This document shows, in pieces, positions 8,330-17,180 of a DNA stretch of 64,000 nucleotides (positions are counted from its first letter, which is position 1; each line of letters begins with the position of its first letter). The stretch is from Bradyrhizobium diazoefficiens (GTDB lineage Bacteria > Pseudomonadota > Alphaproteobacteria > Rhizobiales > Xanthobacteraceae): contig NZ_JAFCJE010000002.1 of assembly GCF_018131185.1 (NCBI RefSeq), forward strand, positions 620,001 to 684,000, in the 5' to 3' direction. The translations under genes and the position numbers were made by a program. The notes beneath the pieces were generated by a model. It was not told where the DNA came from. It saw only the letters and a list, made by a program, of their open reading frames with translations, and made no database searches.

Positions 8330-9094
8330 ATGGAGTGCCCGTTCTGCGCCGAGACGATCAAGGACGAAGCCATCGCGTGCAAGCACTGCTCGCGCGACCT
8401 GCGCGTGGTGCGGCCGACCTTGCTCGAGATCGAGGAGATCGTCGCCGATCTGGACAAGCTCAGGCGCGATCTCGACCGGGTCAATGTCCGGCTCGAGCGG
8501 TACAAGAATCCGCTGCGCTATTTCACGACGCATGCGGTGCTCTACGTCGCGATACCGTCCCTTCTTCTGGTGATCGCGCACGTGCTCGTGACCATCACTT
8601 TCAACGCGTCTCCGATCCCGCTTCGGATTGCCTCCATCGCCATACCGCTGCTGTTCGGATTCCTGGCCTACCCGCTACACCGGGTTTCGGCCTTGACGGC
8701 CTTTCTGCTGGCGTTCTTGGCGGCGGCCGTCAGCGTGCTGTCGATGCTGACGGTCACCGGGATTCACGATCATGTCCCGATCCTGCCGCAAGCCTGGATC
8801 GAATGGCGGGAAGTGTTCGAATACGGTGCCAGCATCCTGCTCGCCTTCGTCTCGGGAAACATCTTGAGCGTCGTGGTCTTCCAGGTCCTGCCGCGCGTGC
8901 TGACACAGGGCGGCAAACCGAATGCGTTCGCCTTCCGCTCGGCGCGCCTGCTCGGACAGCACGTCGGCGAGGAACAGCTGCGGCGACGCGCCCGCTTGAT
9001 CCAGGACCTGATGCAGACCGTTGGGCCGCTGGTCGGCGTCGCCGCGACCGCGGTCGGCTCGATCTACGCGGGATTGAAGGGCTTGCTTGGATAG
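8330..9094 (+). CDS. Zinc-ribbon multi-pass membrane protein
   Basis: 254 residues starting two bases after the previous stop. It has an N-terminal zinc ribbon (CPFC at 3-6, CKHC at 17-20), a helical linker with coiled-coil character (about 28-58), four membrane helices (about 64-90, 95-118, 120-145, 165-190) and a soluble C-terminal part ending in a hydrophobic stretch (VGPLVGVAATAVGSIYAG). The ribbon is of the same style as that of the 65-residue protein just upstream, so the two may pair. As last gene of the CHAT set it could link cytoplasm and periplasm, but no activity is known. Confidence 0.75.
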   Translation: MECPFCAETIKDEAIACKHCSRDLRVVRPTLLEIEEIVADLDKLRRDLDRVNVRLERYKNPLRYFTTHAVLYVAIPSLLLVIAHVLVTITFNASPIPLRIASIAIPLLFGFLAYPLHRVSALTAFLLAFLAAAVSVLSMLTVTGIHDHVPILPQAWIEWREVFEYGASILLAFVSGNILSVVVFQVLPRVLTQGGKPNAFAFRSARLLGQHVGEEQLRRRARLIQDLMQTVGPLVGVAATAVGSIYAGLKGLLG

Positions 9095-9238
9095 CCAGCC
9101 GTCACCGCTGGCCGTCATGCACGGAAATATCGGATGCCTTGAGGCCCCCGATGCGCGCGTGAGGGCGGCCGCCGGTTGCCATCACGAGGCCGAAGGCGAT
9201 CTCGTCGCGCCTTGGCGCGTCCCACAGCGTCATCTCCG

Positions 9239-9910
9239 GCGACCTACAAGAGCCTCGCCTACCAGCCCGCCGACAGCTTCGAGATGATCTCGACGCTGGT
9301 GTACTACGCACTCGTGATTGCGGTGCGTAACGACCATCCGGCAAAATCACTGGGCGAGCTCATCACCATCGCCAAGGCAAAGCCCGGCTCGCTCAGCTTC
9401 GGATCGGTCGGTTTCGGCAGCACCCACCACCTCGCCGGCGAATTGCTCAACGCCACCGCCGGTGTCGAGATCGTGCACGTGCCGTATCGCGGCGATTCTC
9501 AATCCACCACCGCGCTGCTCGGTGGAGACGTTCCCGTCATCGTCGGCACGCCCGTGCTGCTGGCCCCGCAAATCCAGAGCGGCGCGATCCGTGGCCTGGC
9601 GGTGACCTCGCCGACGCGCACCGCGCTGCTCCCCGATGTTCCGACGGTTCAGGAAGCCGGCATCAAGGGATATGACGTGCGCACCTGGGCAGGCCTGCTG
9701 GCGCCCAAGGGCACGCCGCCCGCCATCGTCGCCGCGCTCAATGCAGCGACGCTGGACGCACTCGGAAACTCGGAAATCAAGCAGCGTCTGGAGACGGCCG
9801 TCGGCGGCGAGGTCCGCGGCAGCTCGCCCGAGGAGATGAAGCGGCTGATCGAGACCGAGATCGCCAAATGGACCGGCGTGGTCGAGCGGGCGAAGATCCC
9901 GAAGATCTGA
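9239..9910 (+). pseudogene. TctC/Bug-type solute-binding protein, N-terminus lost
   Basis: The frame from about 9239 encodes the C-terminal two thirds of a tripartite tricarboxylate transporter binding protein: YKSLAYQPADSFEMIS, then PAKSLGELITIAKAKPGSL, THHLAGELL, HVPYRGDSQS and the end KWTGVVERAKIPKI. Family members run to about 320 residues with a signal peptide and an N-terminal lobe. Roughly the first 110 residues are missing, and upstream DNA in the same frame (from 9176) is Arg-rich nonsense. The join is abrupt near 9236, consistent with a deletion. No TctA/TctB membrane genes are nearby. A re-initiated truncated protein is possible but should not bind ligand normally. Confidence 0.75.
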
Positions 9911-9956
9911 ACCGGGCGGGCGACGGCGGTGCCGGTCGGCACTCGCTCACGAATGC

Positions 9957-9970
9957 TTGATCCGGATCAA
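9957..9970. promoter_or_regulatory. Perfect FNR/FixK-type box before the copper operon
   Basis: TTGATCCGGATCAA is a perfect palindrome matching the FNR consensus TTGAT-N4-ATCAA and the rhizobial FixK/FnrN form TTGA-N6-TCAA. A plausible -10 (TATGTT, 9992-9997) would put the box centre at about -40.5 to -41.5, the class II activator position. The first gene starts at 10040. This points to activation of the efflux operon at low oxygen by a FixK/FNR-family regulator; the binding protein is inferred. Confidence 0.75.
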
Positions 9971-10039
9971 AAAGCGCCACGGGCACCGGGATATGTTACT
10001 AAGGAGGCGCTCCGGCCCCCGAAAGGCAAGTCGATAGAG

Positions 10040-10405
10040 ATGCGGTTCGTCCGTACCATCCTGGCATGTGCAATCGCCCTATCCCTGGCGATGCTGCCCG
10101 TTGGCGCGTCCGCATCCAGCCTTGCAATGTCGTCGGATGACATGCAGGCGACCATGCAAATGGGCGGCGACGCCGAGATGGCGATGGACGATTGCTGTCC
10201 CGACATGAAGGGGACGTCCTCCCAGACCGGCGCCTACAAATGCGGGATGGGTTTTTGCTGCGTCGGCGGCACCATTGCGCTCGACGACATCAGGCCCGTC
10301 GCCTTCGGCCATGTCGTCGTAGCGGCGAGCAGGATCGCCCTTCCTGCCGATCAGGTCGTGTCCGTCCGCGGCGGCAGTCCTCCCTTCCGACCTCCTCGAA
10401 TCTGA
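10040..10405 (+). CDS. Small secreted Cys/Met-rich protein of the copper operon
   Basis: 121 residues from the ATG at 10040, which begins a clean signal peptide (MRFVRTILACAIALSLAML, cleavage near ASA-SS). The mature N-terminus is rich in Met and Asp with paired cysteines (MAMDDCCPDM, later CGMGFCC), a composition typical of periplasmic copper or silver binding proteins. No named family was recognised. It is the first gene after the FNR/FixK box and precedes a YtkA-like protein, CusB and CusA, so metal capture for efflux is the best guess. Confidence 0.65.
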   Translation: MRFVRTILACAIALSLAMLPVGASASSLAMSSDDMQATMQMGGDAEMAMDDCCPDMKGTSSQTGAYKCGMGFCCVGGTIALDDIRPVAFGHVVVAASRIALPADQVVSVRGGSPPFRPPRI

Positions 10406-10504
10406 TCTCGCTGAGCCCGAGACGCGAGCGGCACGCCTGCTCGCGATGACGACTGACGTGCGCGCCATGCGCCACGGCGAGAGATCATTCATGAGGACAG
10501 GACA

Positions 10505-10897
10505 ATGCTTTCCAAGTTCAACACCGCGGCGCTCGCCGCCACCCTTTCGCTTGCCGCTTCCGCCGCGATGGCGGGTGCCGCCGACTACGCCTTCGAGCCC
10601 GTCAATGCGCAAATGAAGAAGGGTGAGGACGTCACTCTTTCCGTTCGCCTGACCAACAAGCAGACCGGCAAGCCGGTGGCGGATGCCGTCATCTTCAAGA
10701 CCCGCATCGACATGGCCCCGGACGGGATGGCCGAGATGGAATCGGCGGTGGCGCCGCTGCCGTCGAAGGAACCGGGCGTCTACGCCTTCAAGACGGACCT
10801 GCCGATGGCCGGCCGCTACCAGGTCACGTTGTCGGCAAAGGTGCAGGGCGAGACGGAGACCGTCACCGGCAAGGTGATCGTCACGGCGACCAAGTGA
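10505..10897 (+). CDS. YtkA/FixH-like periplasmic domain protein
   Basis: 130 residues with a signal peptide (core LAATLSLAASAAMAG, cleavage near AGA-AD). The mature part is a single beta-sandwich of the YtkA-like type: KGEDVTLSVRLTN, GKPVADAVIFKTRIDM, EMESAVAPL, GVYAFKTDLPMAGRYQVTLSAKV. The DMAPDGMAEM segment resembles the Met-containing signature of YtkA/CopC-like folds linked to copper handling. It lies 79 bases before the CusB gene in the same orientation. A periplasmic copper-related role is likely. Confidence 0.7.
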   Translation: MLSKFNTAALAATLSLAASAAMAGAADYAFEPVNAQMKKGEDVTLSVRLTNKQTGKPVADAVIFKTRIDMAPDGMAEMESAVAPLPSKEPGVYAFKTDLPMAGRYQVTLSAKVQGETETVTGKVIVTATK

Positions 10898-10976
10898 GCG
10901 TGCGGACGCCGCTCGCGGCGTCCGAATTTCCCTTTCCCATTCACATGGACGCGCGCCGGGCGCGCGAACACACACC

Positions 10977-12395
10977 ATGAAGACGCTGCGTCTCCTGACG
11001 ACTCTCGCTCTCGGCGGTGGCCTCGCCTTGGCGACGTACTGGTCCTCGAACGACGGGCATTGGTCCGTTCATGCGGAGGTGAACCCGGCTGCGGCCGAGG
11101 CGAATCGAGCTCCGCTCTACTATCGCGACCCCAGTGGTGCGCCGCTCTGGTCCGCCGGTCCGAAGAAGGACGACCGCGGGCGCGACTATTTGCCGGTCTA
11201 CGAGGACAATCAGGCAGAAGCGCCACCGAAGCCGCCTCAAGCGGCGTCATCGCGAAAGATCCTCTACTACCGCAATCCCATGGGCCTGCCCGACACCTCG
11301 CCGGTGCCGAAGAAGGATCCGATGGGGATGAACTACATCCCCGTCTACGAAGGCGACGAGATCGACGACGGCACGGTGAAGCTCTCGCCGGGCAAGATCC
11401 AGCGCACCGGCGTGAAATCCGAACCTGTCGAGCGGCGCGCGATCCGTGTCTCGGTCAAGGCGCCGGGCACGATCCAGCTCGACGAACGCCGCATTTCCGT
11501 GATCGCAATGCGCGCCGAGAGCTTCGTGCAGAAGGTCGCCGACGTCACCACCGGCACGCGGGTGAAGGCGGGGCAGCCCTTGATGGAGATCTACAGTTCG
11601 GCAGTCGCCTCCGCCGCCGCCGAATATCTCGCGACGATCACCTCGAAGACGGTGGGCGGCGTCGAAATGTATGGCCGCGGCTCGCGGCAACGGCTGGTCA
11701 ATCTCGACGTCCCCGAGCAGGTGATCGCCGAGATGGAGCGGACCCGCGTCGCGCCCGTCACCGTGCATTGGTCGGCCCCGCGCGACGGCATCGTGCTCGA
11801 GCGCAGCGCGATCGAAGGCATGCGCGCCAATCCCGGCGATGTGTTGTTCCGAATTGCGGACACCTCGCTGGTCTGGGCGCTGGCCGACGTCGCCGAGCGC
11901 GATCTCGGCAGTATCGCGCTGGGGCAGTCCGTGGCGGTGCGCGCGCGGAGTTTTCCCGGCCGGGTCTTCAGCGGCAAGATCGCGGTCGTCTATCCGCAGG
12001 TGAACCGCGATACAAGAACGGTGCGCGTCCGGATCGAGCTCGCCAACCCCAATGCGGTGCTGCTGCCCGACATGTATGTCGATGCCGACATCGACACCGC
12101 GGATGGCACGCCAGTTCTTGCGATCCAGGACAGCGCGGTGCTCGACACCGGCACGCGCCAGGCCGTCCTCGTCGACAAGGGAGAGGGGCGCTTCGAGCCG
12201 CGCGAGGTGAAGCTCGGCCGGCGCGGCGGCGGTTACATCGAGGTGCGCGACGGACTTGCGGTCGGCGAGGCGGTGGTCACATCCGCCAACTTCCTGATCG
12301 ATGCGGAGAGCAATCTCAAGGCTGCGCTCAAGAGCTTTGGCGAGGCGGCTCCTCCGGCGTCCGAACCTCGCCATGCGACCGGAGATCACAAATGA
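10977..12395 (+). CDS. cusB: CusB-type RND periplasmic adaptor
   Basis: 472 residues, membrane-fusion subunit of a heavy-metal RND efflux pump. After an N-terminal signal/anchor (about 1-25) come two heavy-metal-binding-domain repeats: a degenerate one (LYYRDPSGAPLWSAGPKKD, about 41-70) and a canonical one (YYRNPMGLPDTSPVPKKDP then MGMNYIPVYEG, about 95-125). The adaptor proper follows: beta-barrel and lipoyl halves (VKAGQPLMEIYSSAVASA, DGIVLERSAIEGMRANPG) and a membrane-proximal domain (IQDSAVLDTGTRQAVLV). The stop overlaps the CusA start (ATGA). The PMG/MGM style fits Cu(I)/Ag(I). Confidence 0.88.
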   Translation: MKTLRLLTTLALGGGLALATYWSSNDGHWSVHAEVNPAAAEANRAPLYYRDPSGAPLWSAGPKKDDRGRDYLPVYEDNQAEAPPKPPQAASSRKILYYRNPMGLPDTSPVPKKDPMGMNYIPVYEGDEIDDGTVKLSPGKIQRTGVKSEPVERRAIRVSVKAPGTIQLDERRISVIAMRAESFVQKVADVTTGTRVKAGQPLMEIYSSAVASAAAEYLATITSKTVGGVEMYGRGSRQRLVNLDVPEQVIAEMERTRVAPVTVHWSAPRDGIVLERSAIEGMRANPGDVLFRIADTSLVWALADVAERDLGSIALGQSVAVRARSFPGRVFSGKIAVVYPQVNRDTRTVRVRIELANPNAVLLPDMYVDADIDTADGTPVLAIQDSAVLDTGTRQAVLVDKGEGRFEPREVKLGRRGGGYIEVRDGLAVGEAVVTSANFLIDAESNLKAALKSFGEAAPPASEPRHATGDHK

Positions 12396-15300
12396 TCGCC
12401 CGCATCATCGCCTGGTCGGCGCGCAACCTGCTGCTGGTGCTGTTCGGCACCGGCTTTGCGGCCGCAGCCGGTCTCTATGCGCTGATCCATCTTCCGCTGG
12501 ATGCGATCCCCGACCTCTCGGACACCCAGGTCATCGTCTATACCGAGTATCCTGGCCAGGCGCCGCAGGTGATCGAGGACCAGGTCACCTATCCCCTGAC
12601 GACGGCGATGCTGACCGTGCCGAAATCGAAGGTCGTGCGCGGCTTCTCGTTCTTCGGCGTGTCGTTCGTCTACGTGATCTTCGAGGACGGCACCGACATC
12701 TATTGGGCGCGCTCGCGCGTCCTGGAGTTCCTGAATGGCGCTGCGTCGCGGCTTCCCGCCGGCGTCAGCCCGACCATCGGGCCCGACGCGACCGGCGTCG
12801 GCTGGGTCTATCAGTACGCTGTTCTGTCGAAGGAACTGAACCTCGCGGATACCCGCACGCTCCAGGACTGGAATTTGAAGTTTGCGCTGGCCAAGGCCGA
12901 AGGCGTCGCCGAGATCGCCAGCATCGGGGGCTTCGTCAAGCAGTACAACGTGGTGCTCGATCCCCAGCGGATGCGGGATCGCGGCATCAGCATGCAGAAG
13001 ATTCGGGAGGCGATCCGCGCCAGCAATGCCGACGTCGGCGGACGCACGGTCGAGCTCGCCGAATTCGAGTACGTCATTCGCGGCAAGGGTTACATCAAGG
13101 GCATCAACGATCTCGGCAACATCGTCCTGAAGACGAGCAATGGCACGCCGGTGCTGCTCCGCGACGTTGCCAATGTCGAGCTCGGACCGGACGAGCGCAG
13201 GGGCATCACCGAGCTGAACGGCGAGGGCGAGGTCGCAAGCGGCATCGTGCTGCAACGCTTCGGCGTCAACGCCCTCGACGTCATCGAGAACGTCAAGAGG
13301 CGCTTCAAGGAGATCGCGAGCAGCCTGCCAAAATCGGTGGAGATCGTCCCGGTCTACGACCGCTCCAACCTGATCTACGCGGCCATCGACACGCTCAAGC
13401 ACACGCTGTTCGAGGAGAGCGTCGTGGTTGCGCTGGTCTGCATTGTGTTCCTGCTGCACGTCCGCAGCGCGCTGGTCGCCATCCTGATGCTGCCGGTCGG
13501 CGTGCTGATGGCGTTCGGTGCCATGAAGTTGCTTGGCCTCGGCTCGAACATCATGAGCCTCGGGGGCATCGCGATCGCGATCGGCGCCATGGTGGATGCC
13601 GCGATCGTCATGATCGAGAACGCTCACAAGCATCTCGAACGCGCCAAGCCCGATCAGTCCCGCGTTCAGGTCCTGATCGATGCGGCATCCGAAGTCGGCC
13701 CGGCGCTGTTCTTCAGCCTGCTGATCATCACCGTGTCGTTCATGCCGATCTTCACGCTGGAGTCGCAGGAGGGGCGGCTGTTCAGCCCGCTGGCGTTTAC
13801 CAAGACGTTCTCGATGGCGGCTGCGGCCCTCTTGTCCGTCACCCTGGTGCCGGCGCTGATGGTGATTTTCGTCCGCGGCCGGATCGTGCCGGAGGGCAGG
13901 AATGTCATCAATCGTTTCCTGATCTGGATCTATCGGCCGGTGATCAAGGGCGTGCTTCGCGCCAAGACGCTGGTGATCCTGGCCTCGCTCGTCGTGCTCG
14001 CCGTCACGATATGGCCGGCCCGCCAGCTCGGCACCGAGTTCATGCCGACCCTGAACGAGGGCACGCTGCTCTACATGCCGACGACGCTGCCCGGCATCTC
14101 GGTGACCAAGGCGGCCGAGCTGATGCAGACCCAGGACCGCATCATCAAGTCGTTCCCCGAAGTCGCCTCCGTCTACGGCAAGGCGGGGCGCGCGGCGACC
14201 GCGACCGATCCGGCACCGACCGAAATGTTCGAGACGGTGGTGAACCTGAAGCCGAAGGAGTCCTGGCGCCCCGGCGTCACCATCGACGGTCTCATTGCGG
14301 AGATGGACAAGGCGCTGCAGTTTCCCGGCGTCTCGAACGCCTGGACGATGCCGATCAAGGCGCGCATCGACATGCTGTCGACAGGCATCCGTACGCCTGT
14401 CGGCGTCAAGGTCATGGGCACCGACCTCGTCGAGATCGACCGGCTGGCGCGGCAGGTCGAACGGGTGATCAAGACCGTCCCGGGCACGTCGTCCGCTTAC
14501 GCCGAGCGCGGCATCGGCGGCTACTATCTCGAGATCGTGCCGGACCGCGAGGCGCTCGCCCGCTACGGCATTTTGATCCAGGACGTTCAGGACACCATCG
14601 CGGCAGCGCTCGGCGGCCAGACCGTGACCACGACGGTGGAAGGACGTCAGCGCTTCACGGTGAACATGCGCTACCCCCGTGACCTCCGCGACAATCCCAA
14701 GGCGATCGCTGGCGATATCCTGGTGCCGATGCCGTCGGGCGGCGCCGTGCCGCTCGGCGAAGTCGCGAAGGTCGAGCCGGCGCGCGGGCCGACGTCGATC
14801 CGGACGGAGAACGGTCAGCTCGCGACCTACATCTATGTCGACATCCGCGATCGCGACATCGGAAGTTACGTCGCTGACGCGCAACGCGCCGTGACGGAGA
14901 GCATCCAGTTTCCGGCCGGCACCTATGTGGTCTGGAGCGGCCAGTACGAATATCTGCAACGCGCGGCAGCGCGCCTCAAGATCGTGATCCCCGTGACGCT
15001 CACGATCATCTTCCTGCTGCTGTACCTGAACTTCAGGGCGATGACCGAGACCCTCATCGTCATGCTATCGTTGCCGTTCGCGCTGGTCGGCGGCATCTGG
15101 GTGATGTGGTGGTTCGGCTTCAATCTGTCTGTCGCGGTCGCCGTGGGCTTCATCGCGCTCGCGGGGGTCGCCGCCGAGACCGGCGTCGTGATGCTGATCT
15201 ATCTCGATCACGCGCTGGCGGAGATGAAGGCGAAGCGCAACACCGAGGGCAGCCCGTTCACCCGAAGGGATCTCCACGACGCCATCATGGTGGGCGCCGT

Positions 15301-15577
15301 CGAGCGCGTCCGGCCCAAGATGATGACCGTGGTCGCCATCATGGCGGGCCTGCTGCCGATCATGTGGAGCACCGGTGCCGGGTCGGAGATCATGCAGCGC
15401 ATCGCCCTGCCGATGATCGGCGGGATGATCTCATCGACGCTGCTGACGCTGATCGTGATCCCGGCGATCTTCGGCCTGGTGAAGGGGCGGGGACTGCCTG
15501 ATGACGAGCAGCCGGCGCTCGCCGGGCACGCCGCGGACGCGGCGCGCGGCATGCAAGCTTCGCAAGCGGCCGAATAG
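12392..15577 (+). CDS. cusA: CusA/CzcA-type heavy-metal RND efflux pump
   Basis: 1061 residues, the normal length of the inner-membrane proton/metal antiporter of the HME-RND family. The ATG at 12392 overlaps the adaptor stop and gives the standard start MIARIIAWSARNLLLVLF. Twelve membrane helices are expected: TM1 at about 12-33, TM2-6 within about 340-540, TM7 near 530-550 and TM8-12 within about 865-1045. The TM4 proton-relay segment GAMVDAAIVMIENAHKHLE is the copper/silver-type version. No outer-membrane channel gene follows, so it must use a TolC-like protein elsewhere. Confidence 0.9.
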   Translation: MIARIIAWSARNLLLVLFGTGFAAAAGLYALIHLPLDAIPDLSDTQVIVYTEYPGQAPQVIEDQVTYPLTTAMLTVPKSKVVRGFSFFGVSFVYVIFEDGTDIYWARSRVLEFLNGAASRLPAGVSPTIGPDATGVGWVYQYAVLSKELNLADTRTLQDWNLKFALAKAEGVAEIASIGGFVKQYNVVLDPQRMRDRGISMQKIREAIRASNADVGGRTVELAEFEYVIRGKGYIKGINDLGNIVLKTSNGTPVLLRDVANVELGPDERRGITELNGEGEVASGIVLQRFGVNALDVIENVKRRFKEIASSLPKSVEIVPVYDRSNLIYAAIDTLKHTLFEESVVVALVCIVFLLHVRSALVAILMLPVGVLMAFGAMKLLGLGSNIMSLGGIAIAIGAMVDAAIVMIENAHKHLERAKPDQSRVQVLIDAASEVGPALFFSLLIITVSFMPIFTLESQEGRLFSPLAFTKTFSMAAAALLSVTLVPALMVIFVRGRIVPEGRNVINRFLIWIYRPVIKGVLRAKTLVILASLVVLAVTIWPARQLGTEFMPTLNEGTLLYMPTTLPGISVTKAAELMQTQDRIIKSFPEVASVYGKAGRAATATDPAPTEMFETVVNLKPKESWRPGVTIDGLIAEMDKALQFPGVSNAWTMPIKARIDMLSTGIRTPVGVKVMGTDLVEIDRLARQVERVIKTVPGTSSAYAERGIGGYYLEIVPDREALARYGILIQDVQDTIAAALGGQTVTTTVEGRQRFTVNMRYPRDLRDNPKAIAGDILVPMPSGGAVPLGEVAKVEPARGPTSIRTENGQLATYIYVDIRDRDIGSYVADAQRAVTESIQFPAGTYVVWSGQYEYLQRAAARLKIVIPVTLTIIFLLLYLNFRAMTETLIVMLSLPFALVGGIWVMWWFGFNLSVAVAVGFIALAGVAAETGVVMLIYLDHALAEMKAKRNTEGSPFTRRDLHDAIMVGAVERVRPKMMTVVAIMAGLLPIMWSTGAGSEIMQRIALPMIGGMISSTLLTLIVIPAIFGLVKGRGLPDDEQPALAGHAADAARGMQASQAAE

Positions 15578-15656
15578 GATCGCGAGGCGGATGCCCGCGA
15601 AGCGGTTGCGATAGCGTACCGACGTCAGCAGGGTTGCGTCGCGATGCCGTGGAGCC

Positions 15657-16064
15657 TTAAACCTGTCGCCCTTCCACCACTTCGCCGTCCTCCTTCACGA
15701 AGCGGCCGACGGGATTGTCCAGCAGGTCGATGACGGCCTCCGAGGGGCGGCACAACCGCGTGCCCTTTGGCGTCACGACGACCGGACGGTTGATCAGAAT
15801 GGGATGGGCCAGCATCTGGTCGATCAACTCGTCATCGGTCCATTTCGGGTCGTCGAGACCGAGGTCGTGAAAGGGCGTGCCTTTCTCCCGCAGCAGCGCC
15901 CGAGGGGAGATCCCCATGGCCTTGACGAGCTCGACCAGTCTGTCGCGCGATGGCGGCGTCTTCAGATACTCGATCACGTCAGGCTCGACGCCGCTCTGCC
16001 GGATCATCGCGAGCGTGTTGCGCGAGGTGCCGCAGGCGGGGTTGTGATAGATGGTGACGGTCAT
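15657..16064 (-). CDS. arsC: Arsenate reductase, glutaredoxin-coupled (Spx/ArsC fold)
   Basis: 135 residues, full length for the plasmid R773 ArsC type. The start IYHNPACGTSRNTL carries the catalytic Cys11, which attacks arsenate; conserved basic residues are present in LINRPVVVTPKGTRLCRPSE (Arg positions that hold oxyanion in the family). It reduces As(V) to As(III) using glutathione and glutaredoxin in the cytoplasm. It is the last gene of the leftward ars operon, 54 bases after acr3. The operon also holds a second arsenate reductase of an unrelated fold. Confidence 0.92.
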   Translation of the reverse strand: MTVTIYHNPACGTSRNTLAMIRQSGVEPDVIEYLKTPPSRDRLVELVKAMGISPRALLREKGTPFHDLGLDDPKWTDDELIDQMLAHPILINRPVVVTPKGTRLCRPSEAVIDLLDNPVGRFVKEDGEVVEGRQV

Positions 16065-16118
16065 GATCGGATCTCTACGACAGTAGGCTGGCGTACGCCA
16101 TCAGCGGCATATGGTACG

Positions 16119-17180
16119 TCATTGGCGCGCCTCCAAGGCTGCCGTGGCTTTGCCAGCGCCCGCTTCGTACCAGCCCCGGGTCGCCTTGACGATGCGGACG
16201 ACGGACAGCATCACCGGAACCTCGACGAGCACTCCGACCACGGTCGCCAGCGCAGCGCCGGAATCCAGGCCGAACAGGCTGATTGCGGCGGCAACCGCCA
16301 GCTCGAAGAAGTTGCTCGCGCCGATCAGGGCGGCCGGAGCGGCTACGCACCAGGCTACGCCGAACCGTCGGCTCAGCCAGTACGCCAACCCGGCGTTGAG
16401 ATAGACCTGGACCAGAATCGGCACTGCGAGAATGGCAATGACTCCCGGCTGCCTGACGATCTGCTCGCCCTGGAAGCCGAAAAGCAGCACCAGCGTCGCG
16501 AGCAGCGCAACCAGAGAAAGAGGCTGCAGTATTCGCATGGCGTGGCCGAAGCTGTCACCGCCATTTCGCAGCAGTGCCTTGCGCCAGAGCTGTGCGACGA
16601 TCACCGGGACCACGATGTAGAGAAGAACGGACAGCAACAAAGTGCCCCACGGGACGGTGATCGACGCCACTCCGAGCAGTAACCCCACGAGCGGAGCGAA
16701 CAGGAACACCATGATGACGTCGTTCAGCGCCACCTGACTGAGGGTATAGTGCGGCTCTCCCTCGCAGAGGTTCGACCATACGAATACCATCGCGGTGCAA
16801 GGCGCGGCTGCCAGCAGAATCAACCCAGCGATATAGGAGGAAATCTGGCCGGCCGGCAGCCATGGTGCGAAGAGGTGACCGATGAAGAAGGAGCCAAGCA
16901 GCGCCATCGAGAACGGCTTCACCGCCCAGTTGATGAAGAGGGTGATGCCGACACCGCGCCAATGCTCCCGGACCTGGCCCAGCGAGCCGAAGTCGATCTT
17001 CAGCAACATGGGCACGATCATCAGCCAGATCAGCAACGCCACCGGAATGTTGACCTTGGCGATCTCGGCGGCTGCGACCGCGCCGAAGAAACCGGGCATG
17101 GCGTGTCCCAGCGCGACGCCGACGACGATACAAAGCGCAACCCACAGAGTGAGATATCGTTCGAAAGTACCCATGGTCAC
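16119..17180 (-). CDS. acr3: Arsenite efflux transporter, Acr3 family
   Basis: 353 residues with about ten hydrophobic helices, the size and pattern of Acr3 (BART superfamily) carriers that export As(OH)3 with proton exchange. The conserved cysteine of TM4 is seen at Cys128 in LLAAAPCTAMVFVWSNL, and the TM9 Glu-containing segment appears as ASNFFELAVAAAISLFG. The start is GTG overlapping the end of the upstream arsC; an internal ATG two codons later is an alternative. Overlap implies coupled translation of reductase and exporter. Confidence 0.92.
   Translation of the reverse strand: MTMGTFERYLTLWVALCIVVGVALGHAMPGFFGAVAAAEIAKVNIPVALLIWLMIVPMLLKIDFGSLGQVREHWRGVGITLFINWAVKPFSMALLGSFFIGHLFAPWLPAGQISSYIAGLILLAAAPCTAMVFVWSNLCEGEPHYTLSQVALNDVIMVFLFAPLVGLLLGVASITVPWGTLLLSVLLYIVVPVIVAQLWRKALLRNGGDSFGHAMRILQPLSLVALLATLVLLFGFQGEQIVRQPGVIAILAVPILVQVYLNAGLAYWLSRRFGVAWCVAAPAALIGASNFFELAVAAAISLFGLDSGAALATVVGVLVEVPVMLSVVRIVKATRGWYEAGAGKATAALEARQ

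Noticed and set aside
9102-9230. Protein-like minus-strand fragment upstream of the truncated TctC gene
   Set aside because: Looks like the C-terminus of a real protein, but it is too short to assign and has no intact 5' part; mentioned only with the deletion scar.
12386-14959. Long minus-strand frame opposite cusA
   Set aside because: Low-complexity Arg/Asp/His-rich translation, fully explained by codon bias of the RND gene on the plus strand.
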